A DNA stretch of 64,000 nucleotides from positions 1 to 64,000 of the forward strand of contig JAJRRU010000031.1 in the NCBI GenBank assembly GCA_024279135.1. The letters are read 5' to 3'. Each line of letters starts with the position of its first letter. Within the stretch, counting starts at the first letter, position 1. Source of the stretch: Alphaproteobacteria bacterium. Lineage in GTDB: Bacteria; Pseudomonadota; Alphaproteobacteria; Rhodospirillales; Casp-alpha2. The notes under the pieces were generated by a model. It was given only the letters and a program-made list of their open reading frames with translations. It ran no database searches and was not told where the DNA came from. Shown here piece by piece: positions 1 to 8,378 of the stretch. The position numbers and the translations under genes were made by a program.

Positions 1-29
1 CCTATCCAGGTTCACAAGAATTGGACGAA

Positions 30-65
30 GCAACAGTCATCCGGGCATGCCCGGATGACTGTTGC
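30..65. repeat. 36-bp perfect palindrome
   Basis: Positions 30-47 are exactly reverse-complementary to 48-65, with centre GGGCATGCCC and no loop. It lies just downstream of the serine recombinase gene (which reads leftward) and close to the tRNA-end core at 141. No T-tract follows on either strand, so a simple Rho-independent terminator is not obvious. It could be a cruciform, a recombinase or regulator site, or a terminator-like hairpin. Only the symmetry is seen. Confidence 0.85.
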
Positions 66-108
66 AATAACCGCCCCAAAAGGGCATCAATTGGAACAGG
101 GGCTCTGC

Positions 109-1736
109 TTATGAATGGTAGGAAGTTGGGGAACAGGTCACCCCCGCAACCACCGAAAGTTGACTCTCTGCTTTTTTAAGGGAGTTATCTTCGTTAATAG
201 CCAGTATTCCTGCCAATTCCCCATAGAGCTCAGCATTTAATTCTCGGGGATTATTACCGGGAGAGAGAACAACCTTGTCAACGAGGTTGCGAATAATCTG
301 CGAGGCTTCGTTCCGAACACCCTTGTCATCCAGAGCCTTCCCAAGATTCTTAACTATCTTTGCGTAAAGCGCTGGCAGGTTCGGATGTATATAGATTGGT
401 GCAGGGTCTGGTTTTTTGAGTTCTTGTAGAAGGGTAGATTTATGATTCTCGAGCGTCGCCATCCGCTTTTTCATAGAGGCTGAATACATTCCGTCTTCTA
501 TGGCTTTTAACATACCAGCAATTTTACGTTCGATACGGTTTAATTCTTTTTCCAGAGTCTTACGTTTCTGATTAATGTTTTTATGCAGTAATTTGATCTC
601 GGCATTGTAGTTCTTAACGAATATATCAAGCAGGTCTGGCGTCATTAGTTTATCGCCTAACCCTGAGAAAATACGTTCTTCAATTGCCTGACGGGTGATT
701 GTGATTTTATTTGTACAGGTGCCTTTGGTGCGGCGGGTTGAGCAACTGTATCTATCTTTTCCAGACATGGTGTAATTGTCACCACATTCGCCACATTTAA
801 GAAGGCCACTGAAGATAAACTTCTTTCGATGCGCCCTGTTTAATGCATTGCCTTTTTCATCGCGGCCAATTTCTATGTGAACTTCGTGCTGACGTATTTT
901 TACACGCTCCCAAAGCTCATTGCTGATGATACGCAAGTCTGGAACGTCAACGACTTCCCACTTATCTGGTGGGTTCGGACGGGCAAGGCGTTTTCCTGTG
1001 CCTGGGTCTTTTATAAATGAACACCGGTTCCATTCCAGCTTTCCAATATAGGTGGCATTATTCAAAATGCCGGTTTCTCGGGCCACTTGACCACGAATCG
1101 TCGTATCTCTCCATGGTCTGCCTCCTGGGCCTGGAATATTTTCGAGATTTAAATCCTTGGCAATAGCCCTCGGGCTTTTACCCTGGGCAAAGTCTTTATA
1201 AATCCTGCGTACTATTATTGCTTCTTCAATGTTGATTCTGCGCTTGCCACGGTCATCATCAGATCCACCACCTATAATGTCATATGCATACGCCTTCCCA
1301 CCTGCAAGCCGTCCTTGCCTGATTCTGCCGAGTTGTCCTCTTTTTGTCTTATCTCGAAGGTCGGCTAGAGTAAGTTGAGCCATCGTTCCCAGTAGGCCGA
1401 TGTGCATGGGTGTAATCTCACCGGTATTGACGGCATCACTTTGACGTTCCTGAAAGTCAGCCTGTCATGAAGATCAGCAATATCTGCAAGCTTACGGCCC
1501 AGACGGTCGAGCGCTTCAGTGACAATTACGTCGAAATTTTTTGTGCGGATATCTAAAAGTATTTCCTGATATCCAGGGCGTAGTGTTGTTGACCCACTGA
1601 TAGCGGCATCAGAATAAATTTTTGAAAGTGACCAGTTCTCCCGTTGAATATGTAAAGTGCAATCACGTGCTTGATCCTGAATTGAAGATTCTGATTGCAG
1701 TTCAGACGAATACCGGGCGTATATAGCCGCACGCAT
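109..1736 (-). pseudogene. large serine recombinase, frameshifted
   Basis: The N-terminal part (start ATG at 1736, 7 nt after AAGGAGAG) has the resolvase signature: RAAIYARYSSELQ with the catalytic Ser, then EALDRLGRKLADIADLH. After codon LTFRNVKVM the frame is lost, and the protein continues in another frame with the recombinase domain (GQLGRIRQGRLAGGKAYAYD), a zinc ribbon (LKCGECGDNYTM, then SCSTRRTKGTC) and a C-terminal coiled coil. One base is missing between 1433 and 1434; restoring it gives VMxVNTGEITPMHIGL, which is normal for the family. The gene follows the 61-aa ORF, as part of a leftward recombinase operon. Its 3' end runs through the tRNA-end core at 141. Functional only if the frameshift is a sequencing error. 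Confidence 0.85.
141..152 (+). other. attachment-like core, initiator tRNA 3' end (copy A)
   Basis: The 12-mer CCCCCGCAACCA equals the 3' terminus, CCA included, of bacterial initiator tRNA genes. No tRNA body precedes it here. The same 12-mer recurs at 23524 and 54801, all in the same orientation. I infer a recombination junction of an element inserted at a tRNA-fMet 3' end. Confidence 0.55.
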
Positions 1737-1737
1737 G

Positions 1738-1923
1738 TTAACTCTCCTTGCTTAATAGGCTCTCGACTTCGCTCAAGAGCAAATAGGCTTGATCGAGTGC
1801 GCGAGTATCGCCGTGCTCCTTGACTAGATTGGTTCGGTCTTGCGCATATTGAAGAGCCGCCTTGCCAAGGCGCTCGATCAGTTCTCTGGCTTTATGGTGT
1901 ATGGTGTCGTTATCTTTGCTCAT
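1738..1923 (-). CDS. small hypothetical protein in recombinase operon
   Basis: A 61-aa charged, helical-looking protein (starts MSKDNDTIHHKARELIERLG, ends LLSEVESLLSKES) with no recognised motif. It ends 1 bp before the serine recombinase start and begins 51 bp after the second tyrosine recombinase ends, so it is probably co-transcribed with both. Small genes next to integrase pairs (for example TnpC of Tn554) can be recombination accessory factors; that role is only a positional analogy here. Confidence 0.6.
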   Translation of the reverse strand: MSKDNDTIHHKARELIERLGKAALQYAQDRTNLVKEHGDTRALDQAYLLLSEVESLLSKES

Positions 1924-1974
1924 TTACATGCATCCACCTTGTTCATGGCCTTTGCTGTAGCCTTTCTCATTATG

Positions 1975-3048
1975 TTATTCCCGGCTCCAGTGTTGTTTAT
2001 CATCTGGCTGATTCCTAATATCGGCAAGGACTTTATGAAGGATATCTACAGCTGCAGTCATCTGGGATTGATTGTAATGACGCTGGGTCGTTGTAATGGA
2101 TGCATGGCCGAGAATGCGCGCTATAGCCAAAATATGTTCCGGGTCTTCTGTGGCAAGGGCAGACGCCGCACAATCTCTGAACAGATGTGGATTAATACGT
2201 TGTCCAAAAAGCTCCTCGCTCAGGCGGCATATATCCCAATAAACTGTTTGTTCACTCATGCGCTGTCCCCGGATTGATATCCACAAGTCACAACTATCCT
2301 TGCCCTTGAGAAGAACGGGCCGGTAAATATCAAAATAGATTTCAAGATAAGGGACCAGACGCTCAGGGAATGAAAATGCAAGTGGACGGTTGTCTTTCAT
2401 CTCATCAGCTTCAAAGCTGCAATGCCATCGCTCATTATGAAGGATTAACTGCTGGCCCAGGGATATACTGGTTATGTTCGCAAGACGAATAGGTCGGCAG
2501 GTGAGGAAGGCAATGATTAGCCCGTCGCGATATTTAGTGGCCTGGCAGGTATTGTTGCTGAACTTGGCATTAGGGACATTATCTAACAATGCTAAAGCAC
2601 CTGAGAGCAGGACATCAGGATGCATAATCCTTGTATGTTTTACCCGTACCGGTTTTTCTCTGGCATGAAGAGTTATGGTAAGCTCTGTAATCAAGCCTAA
2701 ATCGGCATCAGGCTCCATAACACGAAGGGCTTCTCTCAGATCACGGATACACGATGAGATTGTGGTTGATGCGTTACTCCTTGCTTCTAGCCACCCTACA
2801 TAACCGGTCAGGGAGTCTTTGCTGAGGCGCTCAGATGGCTTGCTGTCATCTACCAGTAAATCAACCGAGGTAAGGTATCCAAGCCATAAGCTATAGCGTT
2901 TTATGACCCCATTGCGGGTCTTTGTTTTCCAGTGAGCCGCTTTTCCATCAGGCTCCAGGAATTTTCCGCTGCTGTTCGCTGCTTTCCAGAGGTCTTGATC
3001 AAGCTCAAGCCATTCCGATAGGTGTAATGCTGTTCGTTTGCGTATCAT
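1975..3048 (-). CDS. tyrosine recombinase (357 aa)
   Basis: Phage-integrase-family site-specific recombinase. The catalytic series is visible: Arg in TCRPIRLANITS, HxxR in NPHLFRDCAAS, His in ILGHASITTTQ and the nucleophile Tyr in RHYNQ. The N-terminal ~160 residues look like the SAM-like core-binding domain (LTGYVGWLEARSNASTTISS). Its start overlaps the end of the upstream 545-aa recombinase by 4 bp (ATGA-type coupling), so the two are probably made together and may act as a hetero-complex, as in Tn554 or RIT-type elements. Full length for the family. Substrate sites are unknown; the tRNA-end cores are candidates. Confidence 0.9.
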   Translation of the reverse strand: MIRKRTALHLSEWLELDQDLWKAANSSGKFLEPDGKAAHWKTKTRNGVIKRYSLWLGYLTSVDLLVDDSKPSERLSKDSLTGYVGWLEARSNASTTISSCIRDLREALRVMEPDADLGLITELTITLHAREKPVRVKHTRIMHPDVLLSGALALLDNVPNAKFSNNTCQATKYRDGLIIAFLTCRPIRLANITSISLGQQLILHNERWHCSFEADEMKDNRPLAFSFPERLVPYLEIYFDIYRPVLLKGKDSCDLWISIRGQRMSEQTVYWDICRLSEELFGQRINPHLFRDCAASALATEDPEHILAIARILGHASITTTQRHYNQSQMTAAVDILHKVLADIRNQPDDKQHWSRE

Positions 3049-4682
3049 CGCCGTGCTCCTTTCAAAAATGGATTGAAGGGATCAAGGAAGGGGGCGTCAT
3101 CATTTACCTCAGCCTTGCCCGACCGGCCGTGTTTGCGCTCCAGTATCACCCGATCATAAAGATCGATCGCGGCTTGCGTTTCCGCACCGGCGTAATGTTC
3201 GTATGTGGTCGCCATGCTCATGTGGTCAAGGAGTTTGCGGGCGACCTCATAGTGTCCATGTCGATCGTCGAGCAATAGCTTGGCTGCGACATGGCGGAAC
3301 TGGTGCGTTGTGAGGTGAATGCCTGTGCGATCGAACAGGATGTTAGATATATGCCTTCGAAGGGCTGAATCGTCCTTGGGACCACCGTTGCGGCCAGGGA
3401 AGAGAAATGGATTGGCCTCGGGTCTGAACATGGACCGAAAGCGGTCAATATATTCACGGACCATAATTGACGGTTCGTGTGGAAGGATGAAGTTCAGTTC
3501 CTCATTGTTTTTTACTTTTTCGGCTGGGATATTGATGTGAAGACGGTCATCTATCCAATTCAGGTTCTTGTCGATGTTGAGCTCTTGTAGATTCTTGAGG
3601 CGCATGGGAGCGAAGATGAGAATCAGGGTGGCGACGGCGGTCTGGGCAAGCAGGGAGGCTTTCTGGCCGGTGGATTTTTTGGCGACCTCGAACAAATCGT
3701 CAGGGTAATTTAAAAATCGGAAAACGGCTTTTTTATCATCAAATTGCTTGAGGGTAGCGGTGTTCTTTACGCTGAGCCATATTTGGTGAACACGTAAAGA
3801 TTCAATCGCCTTTTTATATAATTGCGCCGTCGCATCATCACAATCTAGGTGTTTTACGGCGATGCAACGGACGGTCCAGGAAATCCCACTAATCGAGCAC
3901 GATGTCTTGTTGTTATTCCGCTCCCAAAGCCATTCCATAGCCCGTTTGAAGACAGGGAAGGCAACCATACCCTCAAGGCTGCGGAGCGACATGACGTCAA
4001 ACCCACTATGGTGCAACGCGGAGAGGTAACGGTGAATATTACCCTTGGTCGAGGAAATGCTGGAGGGACGAAAAGGTTTGGGGAGGCCCCCGAAGAGCTT
4101 GCTGCCTTCTAGGAATTTCAGATAGCTATCATTGGCACATTGCAATTCTGGGTGGATCAAGTCGGCATCGATCGCGTAGGTGCGGTCTATATCATAACAC
4201 TTCACGGTAAGTATGGTTCGGGGCCAGTCTTCGTCGGCCTTAGCCATCTTGTTCCACAGTCGGCAGACGGATTGGTAAAGTACTTTCGGGTTCTTTGTCA
4301 GGCTTTCAATTTTAAGTGCCTCTAGGAAAGACTCCAGAACAGCATTATCCACTTCGCTCGGTAATATGCTCTGCTTTGAGCAATACCGCATAAACCGGGA
4401 AAGGGTTGTTCTGAAGTAACGGTCAGGCAGGGTATCGTATCGACCTTGCCAATCCTTAGACATGGTGAATTGATAAGGTGCCAGTTTTGTAGAGAGACCG
4501 ACCGTACGCATCGACCGTAGCGCTAATGACTTGACATTCCGCACGCGTCGCTTGGTTACGCCGGCCTGAATATGGCGAAAGTTCTTGAACTTTTGACGGA
4601 GAAACTCACCATTCGCCGGGATCATGGAGAGCGGCAAACTGAAGCATTTCTCTAGTACATTGATGCCCGATACAAGATCCAT
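3045..4682 (-). CDS. tyrosine recombinase (545 aa), N-terminus uncertain
   Basis: C-terminal integrase fold with Arg in FAPMRLKNLQEL, HxxR in TTHQFRHVAAK, His in LLDHMSMATT and Tyr in YEHYAGAE. The longest open frame starts at 4682, but that ATG has no Shine-Dalgarno sequence. In the same frame an ATG at 4781, preceded by GAAAGGA, opens MTCDNPFSNASIPSFE, then a TAG at 4731-4733, then 16 more sense codons into the ORF. The true start may therefore be 4781, with an amber mutation truncating the native protein. The gene overlaps the 357-aa recombinase by 4 bp and lies downstream of the HTH gene at 4960. Family assignment is firm; activity is doubtful. Confidence 0.85.
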   Translation of the reverse strand: MDLVSGINVLEKCFSLPLSMIPANGEFLRQKFKNFRHIQAGVTKRRVRNVKSLALRSMRTVGLSTKLAPYQFTMSKDWQGRYDTLPDRYFRTTLSRFMRYCSKQSILPSEVDNAVLESFLEALKIESLTKNPKVLYQSVCRLWNKMAKADEDWPRTILTVKCYDIDRTYAIDADLIHPELQCANDSYLKFLEGSKLFGGLPKPFRPSSISSTKGNIHRYLSALHHSGFDVMSLRSLEGMVAFPVFKRAMEWLWERNNNKTSCSISGISWTVRCIAVKHLDCDDATAQLYKKAIESLRVHQIWLSVKNTATLKQFDDKKAVFRFLNYPDDLFEVAKKSTGQKASLLAQTAVATLILIFAPMRLKNLQELNIDKNLNWIDDRLHINIPAEKVKNNEELNFILPHEPSIMVREYIDRFRSMFRPEANPFLFPGRNGGPKDDSALRRHISNILFDRTGIHLTTHQFRHVAAKLLLDDRHGHYEVARKLLDHMSMATTYEHYAGAETQAAIDLYDRVILERKHGRSGKAEVNDDAPFLDPFNPFLKGARR

Positions 4683-4810
4683 GCGCGGTTGGTGCGGGAT
4701 AGAGTAGTCAGACGCAATCTGATCTCGGACCTATTCGAAGGAGGGGATGGAGGCGTTAGAAAAGGGGTTATCGCAGGTCATGGTGGCATCCTTTCGTGAA
4801 GAAGTATAGT

Positions 4811-4856
4811 AGACAATGATAGACAAGTGAAGACAAGCTAAGACAAATATAAGATA
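4811..4856. repeat. 10-bp-phased AGACAA direct repeats
   Basis: AGACAA begins at exactly 4811, 4821, 4831 and 4841, with a degenerate AAGATA at 4851. The 10-bp period puts every copy on one DNA face. The array sits between the excisionase-like HTH gene (ends 4960) and the recombinase start region (4781), where an Xis-type or autoregulatory protein would bind cooperatively. Confidence 0.85.
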
Positions 4857-4959
4857 TAGTGAATATAGGCAACAATTAACCGTGCTATTTACTTGTGTAA
4901 TATTTTCACTAATACTTATGAATTGCATTCAAAGCAGCGACAAAGCATGACAAATTACG

Positions 4960-5163
4960 TCAACCATCGCCACCAAATCGATTTTGTTTTATTGTTTCCA
5001 ACAAATCATCCATGATGAAACGTCTTGTCCCACCCAGGCGCACAATGGCAACAATGCCTTGTGCCACCAGGCGGTCTAAAGTGTGATTAGAGATACCCAG
5101 AAAACGGGCAGCCTCCGGTTTAGTCAGTAGGCGTGTTGGTCGAAATTGTTCAGTGTTTTTCAT
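4960..5163 (-). CDS. excisionase-like helix-turn-helix protein
   Basis: A small (about 67 aa) MerR/excisionase-type DNA-binding protein. It begins with LTKPEAARFLGISNHTLDRL (winged-helix HTH), then VRLGGTRRFIMDDLLETI, the usual wing and second helix. The start is probably ATG 5163, overlapping the preceding ORF. It is first in line before the two tyrosine recombinases, and the 10-bp AGACAA array lies directly downstream. It is likely a directionality factor or repressor for the recombinase module. Confidence 0.8.
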   Translation of the reverse strand: MKNTEQFRPTRLLTKPEAARFLGISNHTLDRLVAQGIVAIVRLGGTRRFIMDDLLETIKQNRFGGDG

Positions 5164-5341
5164 CACCAATCTCGCTTTGGGGTGAATTTATGGACGTATC
5201 CACAACGGTATCTGACATCACTTCACGGGCTGCCTGGCGGGCGAGAAGACGGGCTAATTGCTTCAATGAGGTAATGTCGAGGTCACCCGATCGTCGGGCC
5301 TGATGATTGTCGGAATACTGATTGTGGTTTTTAGTTTCCAT
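5150..5341 (-). CDS. small hypothetical protein
   Basis: About 63 aa from METKNHNQ (an upstream start at 5374 is possible). It contains a helical basic stretch, LKQLARLLARQAAREV, and an otherwise polar tail. No family recognised. Its 3' end overlaps the start of the HTH gene, suggesting translational coupling. An 11-bp inverted repeat lies just upstream. Confidence 0.5.
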   Translation of the reverse strand: METKNHNQYSDNHQARRSGDLDITSLKQLARLLARQAAREVMSDTVVDTSINSPQSEIGDEKH

Positions 5342-5376
5342 CTGCTGATTATATTGCAGGTGTTTAGGAAACATGT

Positions 5377-5413
5377 CGTCACAACCGGTACGGATTTTGG
5401 TGCGGTTGTGACG
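5377..5413. promoter_or_regulatory. 11-bp inverted repeat, possible operator
   Basis: CGTCACAACCG (5377-5387) and CGGTTGTGACG (5403-5413) are perfect inverted copies separated by 15 bp. They lie between the 274-aa gene and the next small gene. No T-tract follows, so an operator is more likely than a terminator. Confidence 0.6.
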
Positions 5414-5425
5414 ATTCAGGAAATT

Positions 5426-6250
5426 TTATAGATCAAGGCGGGATAGAGTGCGGTCAACAGCACTTTCTACTCCGCCTGTATCCATATCCAGTGTGCTCAG
5501 AACCAATTCGCAAAGAAGCACAAATTGACCAGTTTTAGGGATCGTGGTATTTTTAGATAATCGGCCTGGTCTCGTTCGGGTTGGTTCTTTCTCGAAAATA
5601 TCCTGATACAGAATGGCTAATTGCTGGATAACGTAGTTTAGATATCTTCGACCAGGATTACCACCTTTTGCCTGGCGTTCGATTTCAAGAAATTTAGCTA
5701 GGGGCGTATTTAGCGCACCAGCCAACCTTTGGAGGAGAATATGAGTGGTATTCTGCGCAATACTTTCACGCTCAAAAATGTAATGGACATCGTCAAGTGC
5801 ATCGTAAAGCCCGTCACGGCTCTCAGCATCATGGCTGTCCAGATCATGAATTGTTGGAGGATGTGGTTTTGGGTGTCCAGGCAAGAGATGTGCCAGCCCT
5901 CGGTTCCCGAGAAGCTCGGCAAGCTCACGGCTGAAAATAATCGATAGCGTTTTGTTGCTGTTAGGGTCGCTGTTGGTAAGGGTTGTCTCAAGCTTTTCGA
6001 GAGGTTTTGAAATATCATGGAAGTATTTAAGTATTTCCGTCCGATCACGCCCCTTTGAAACTTGGGTATCGAAAGCAATATTTTTATTAATGGCTTTGAC
6101 GATCTCTACAACACCATTGCACAATTGCTCTGCTCGGGTTTTTGAAAGATCAAAATTCTTGATGACCTCTTCCCAGTTATCATCATCAGGAGGTTCGAAA
6201 AAGATAGAGATGAGGATTGTTTGGGCATTGATATCCAGGGTATGTGCCAA
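5426..6250 (-). CDS. hypothetical protein (274 aa)
   Basis: Acidic and largely helical by composition; no signal peptide, membrane segment or catalytic motif that I recognise. It starts 6 bp after the end of the (interrupted) HU reading frame and is transcribed in the same direction, so the two form a unit upstream of the recombinase module. Notable segments are RELAELLGNRGLAHLLPGHP and RRYLNYVIQQLAILYQDIF; the latter resembles helical stretches in small element-encoded proteins of unknown role. Function unknown. Confidence 0.65.
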   Translation of the reverse strand: MAHTLDINAQTILISIFFEPPDDDNWEEVIKNFDLSKTRAEQLCNGVVEIVKAINKNIAFDTQVSKGRDRTEILKYFHDISKPLEKLETTLTNSDPNSNKTLSIIFSRELAELLGNRGLAHLLPGHPKPHPPTIHDLDSHDAESRDGLYDALDDVHYIFERESIAQNTTHILLQRLAGALNTPLAKFLEIERQAKGGNPGRRYLNYVIQQLAILYQDIFEKEPTRTRPGRLSKNTTIPKTGQFVLLCELVLSTLDMDTGGVESAVDRTLSRLDL

Positions 6251-6256
6251 TATGGA

Positions 6257-6604
6257 TTAGATTGAGCGCTTCAACTTTTGCCCAGCTTTAAAGCGGACTG
6301 CCTTTGAATCTTTGATTCGAAATGCTTCGCCTGTTTGTGGATTGTGACCTTAGCGGCCTGCACGCTTTGCAACTGTGAACGATCCGAAACCAACAAGTTG
6401 GAGTTTCTGATTTTTCTTAAGAGTGCTTGTGATCGTACCGATCAAACTATCCATAGTCTCTTTAGCAGCTTTAGTCGTACAACCGGTACCTGTCTGGATA
6501 ATATTGTTTAGGTGGTGGCGGTCACTAATACCTTCAGGTTTCGCTTTATATCGTTTTACCGGTTCCTTGGCTGGTGTAGTTTTTGTCGTGGCAGCCTTCT
6601 TCAT
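6257..6604 (-). pseudogene. HU-family DNA-binding protein, in-frame stop
   Basis: The product starts with a Lys/Ala/Thr-rich tail, then the HU/IHF fold (TTKAAKETMDSLIGTI, then LQLVGFGSFTVAKRAGR). A TAA at 6350-6352 stops it exactly where the DNA-binding arm begins. The same frame then continues GHNPQTGEAFRIKDSKAVRF and KAGQKLKRSI to a stop at 6257, which is the expected HU arm and C-terminus. A single substitution (for example CAA or AAA to TAA) explains it. The truncated product would lack the DNA-clasping arm. The next gene (274 aa) follows immediately. Confidence 0.85.
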
Positions 6605-6679
6605 AGTTTTTTTGCCATCCTGTATTTACTCCTTTTCAAATTTGTTATTACGCTAGCATGGTACCAGTCCCACTGGCCA

Positions 6680-6700
6680 GTTCTCAGTGTAGTTGAGAAC
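6680..6700. promoter_or_regulatory. 7-bp inverted repeat upstream of HU gene
   Basis: GTTCTCA (6680-6686) and TGAGAAC (6694-6700) form a hairpin with a 7-nt loop, about 75 bp upstream of the HU start. Possible operator; only the symmetry is seen. Confidence 0.4.
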
Positions 6701-6789
6701 CGGACGTACGTCATCACTGTTCGTGGTCAGGGTATTTAGACAGATGAGGGTTTGAATTAAGAAAGATACTGGCTCATCTGTTGTTTGTA

Positions 6790-7103
6790 TTATGCGGCAG
6801 TTTTGCGGTATTGCAAACGCCGTGCTTCAATGGTCTTTCGTTTGATCCTTTTCCTTCGATTTAAGATTATTTGTCCACGCTCGAAGTAGATATCTGCAGG
6901 AGTGATATTTTGCAGGCTCTCGTGGTATCGTTGATGATTGTAATATTCGATGGAAGCCTCGATCTGCTGATTTAAGTCGCCTAGTAGAAAGTAATTTTCT
7001 AACAGGATGCGATTCTTCAGGGTTTGATGCCAGCGTTCTATTTTGCCCTGGGTGTAAAGCCCCCTTGTTATGTACCACTTTGCTGTAGAGTTTCTGGCAC
7101 CGG
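6790..7103 (-). pseudogene. IS3-family transposase C-terminal remnant
   Basis: The leftward frame ending at 6790 reads TQGKIERWHQTLKNRIL, then EYYNHQRYHESLQNITPADI and RIKRKTIEARRLQYRKTAA. This is the recognisable end of an IS3-type integrase core, including the E of the DDE triad in KIERWH. The N-terminal two thirds are missing: the fragment stops where the next IS begins (7104), so it was probably cut by that insertion or an associated deletion. Confidence 0.85.
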
Positions 7104-7158
7104 TGAGCCGCTACCATTCCTTGGACCACCCGGCACAGGAATTTTCCGGGGTAATCGC

Positions 7159-8014
7159 TCAAAGCGGTGGTGCCGCTTGTGAGTCATTCAACAATGATAT
7201 CGGTGGTTTATTCCCGATAGCACTGTGTGGTCGGACTTCATTATAGTCCTTACGCCAATTCTCCAGTTTTGAGCGGGCATCGTCAAGGCTCATGAACCAA
7301 TGTGTGTTCAGACATTCCGCCCTGAACTTCCCATTGAAGGACTCTATGAAGGCATTATCGGTCGGTTTGCCGGGACGTGAGAAGTCCAGAACAACATCTC
7401 TTTGATAGGCCCACAAATCCAGATCGCGGGAGATAAACTCGGAACCATTATCCACACGAATGGATTTTGGATAGCCAATTTGCCGACAAGCATGTTCGAG
7501 AGTTTGCACGACATCTTCTCCTTTATAGCTGAACCTGGGATCTACGATTGGCGAGAATCGCGACCAGATATCAATAACTGTTAAAATACGCAGTTTGCGA
7601 CCCGTTGCCAGTTGATCATGGACAAAATCCATAGCCCAAACTTGATTACTATGTGTCGCATCCTGGCGATCTTCTCTCAGCTTTGCCTTAACTCGCCGTT
7701 TAGGTGTTTTATTGCGCAATTGCAGGCCCATCTCCGTATACAGTCGATAAACTTTCTTGGCATTTACCATCCAACCTTCTCGTCGTAGCAAAACATAAAT
7801 ACGTCGATAGCCGTAACGGACACGTGATTGTGCTATTTCCTTGATCCGGTCTTTAAGAACGGCCTGATCGCTACGCTTAGACTTGTAATGATAGGTGGAC
7901 CTTCCGAACAAAAGTGCCAAACAGGCGCGTCGGATCGATACTTTCCAGTCCTGTTTGATCTCATCTACAAGTTGGCGTTTGCGAGCAGGCCTTAGAGCTT
8001 TCGCTTGAGGACAT
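7159..8014 (-). CDS. IS3 transposase OrfB (integrase core)
   Basis: The catalytic part of the element. The DDE residues are seen in WAMDFVHDQL (D), IRVDNGSEFIS (D) and NAFIESFNGKFRAECL (E), with an N-terminal RVRYGYRRIYVLLRREGW HTH_21-like segment. The open frame continues upstream of the first convenient start into QAKALRPARKRQLVDEI, in -1 relation to orfA. Production as an OrfAB fusion by ribosomal slippage near the CGAAAG at the orfA end is therefore expected, as is usual for the family. Confidence 0.9.
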
Positions 8015-8258
8015 CCTGTAGCATTGCCTTGTCCAGTGACAAATCGGCAACCAGTCTTTTCAACCGATTGTTTTCTTCATCAAGTTGCTTCAAACGCCTC
8101 ATCTCTGAAGGCATCAAGCCTGCGTATTTCTTGCGCCAATTATAAAAAGTAGCATCCGAAATGCCGGCCTTGCGGCAAACTTCCGCAACCGCCGTGCCTT
8201 CTTCTGCCTGGCGCAAAATAAAGGCCATCTGTGACTCCGTAAACTTTGACTTCTTCAT
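7992..8258 (-). CDS. IS3 OrfA (HTH)
   Basis: An 88-aa DNA-binding protein beginning MKKSKFTESQMAFILRQAEE after GAAGGAGAG, with HTH VAEVCRKAGISDATFYNWRK and a C-terminal leucine-zipper-like helix (MRRLKQLDEENNRLKRLV). Ends DVLKRKL just past the OrfB overlap. Standard for IS407-group elements. Confidence 0.9.
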   Translation of the reverse strand: MKKSKFTESQMAFILRQAEEGTAVAEVCRKAGISDATFYNWRKKYAGLMPSEMRRLKQLDEENNRLKRLVADLSLDKAMLQDVLKRKL

Positions 8259-8378
8259 AGAACTCTCCTTCCGCCCAAAGGGCATCATAAATGGAAAATT
8301 CCTGTGCCGGGTGGTCCAAGGAATGGTAGCGGCTCAATAACTAAAATATTTATACCACAAGTGGCTCAGTTATAGGGG

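Larger units (their letters stand above)
7104..8336 (-). mobile_element. IS3-family element (IS407-like group)
   Basis: 1233 bp bounded by a perfect 44-bp inverted repeat: IRL 7104-7147 and IRR 8293-8336, ends TGAGCCGC and GCGGCTCA. It encodes orfA and orfB in the leftward direction with the usual -1 frame relation. The flanking bases (ccgg on the left, ataa on the right) do not match, so no target-site duplication is visible. This suggests rearrangement after insertion or recombination between copies. It looks intact. Confidence 0.9.

Noticed and set aside
6827-7162. 111-aa minus-strand ORF as a gene
   Set aside because: It is an off-frame reading of the IS3 transposase relict; the correct frame ends at 6790.
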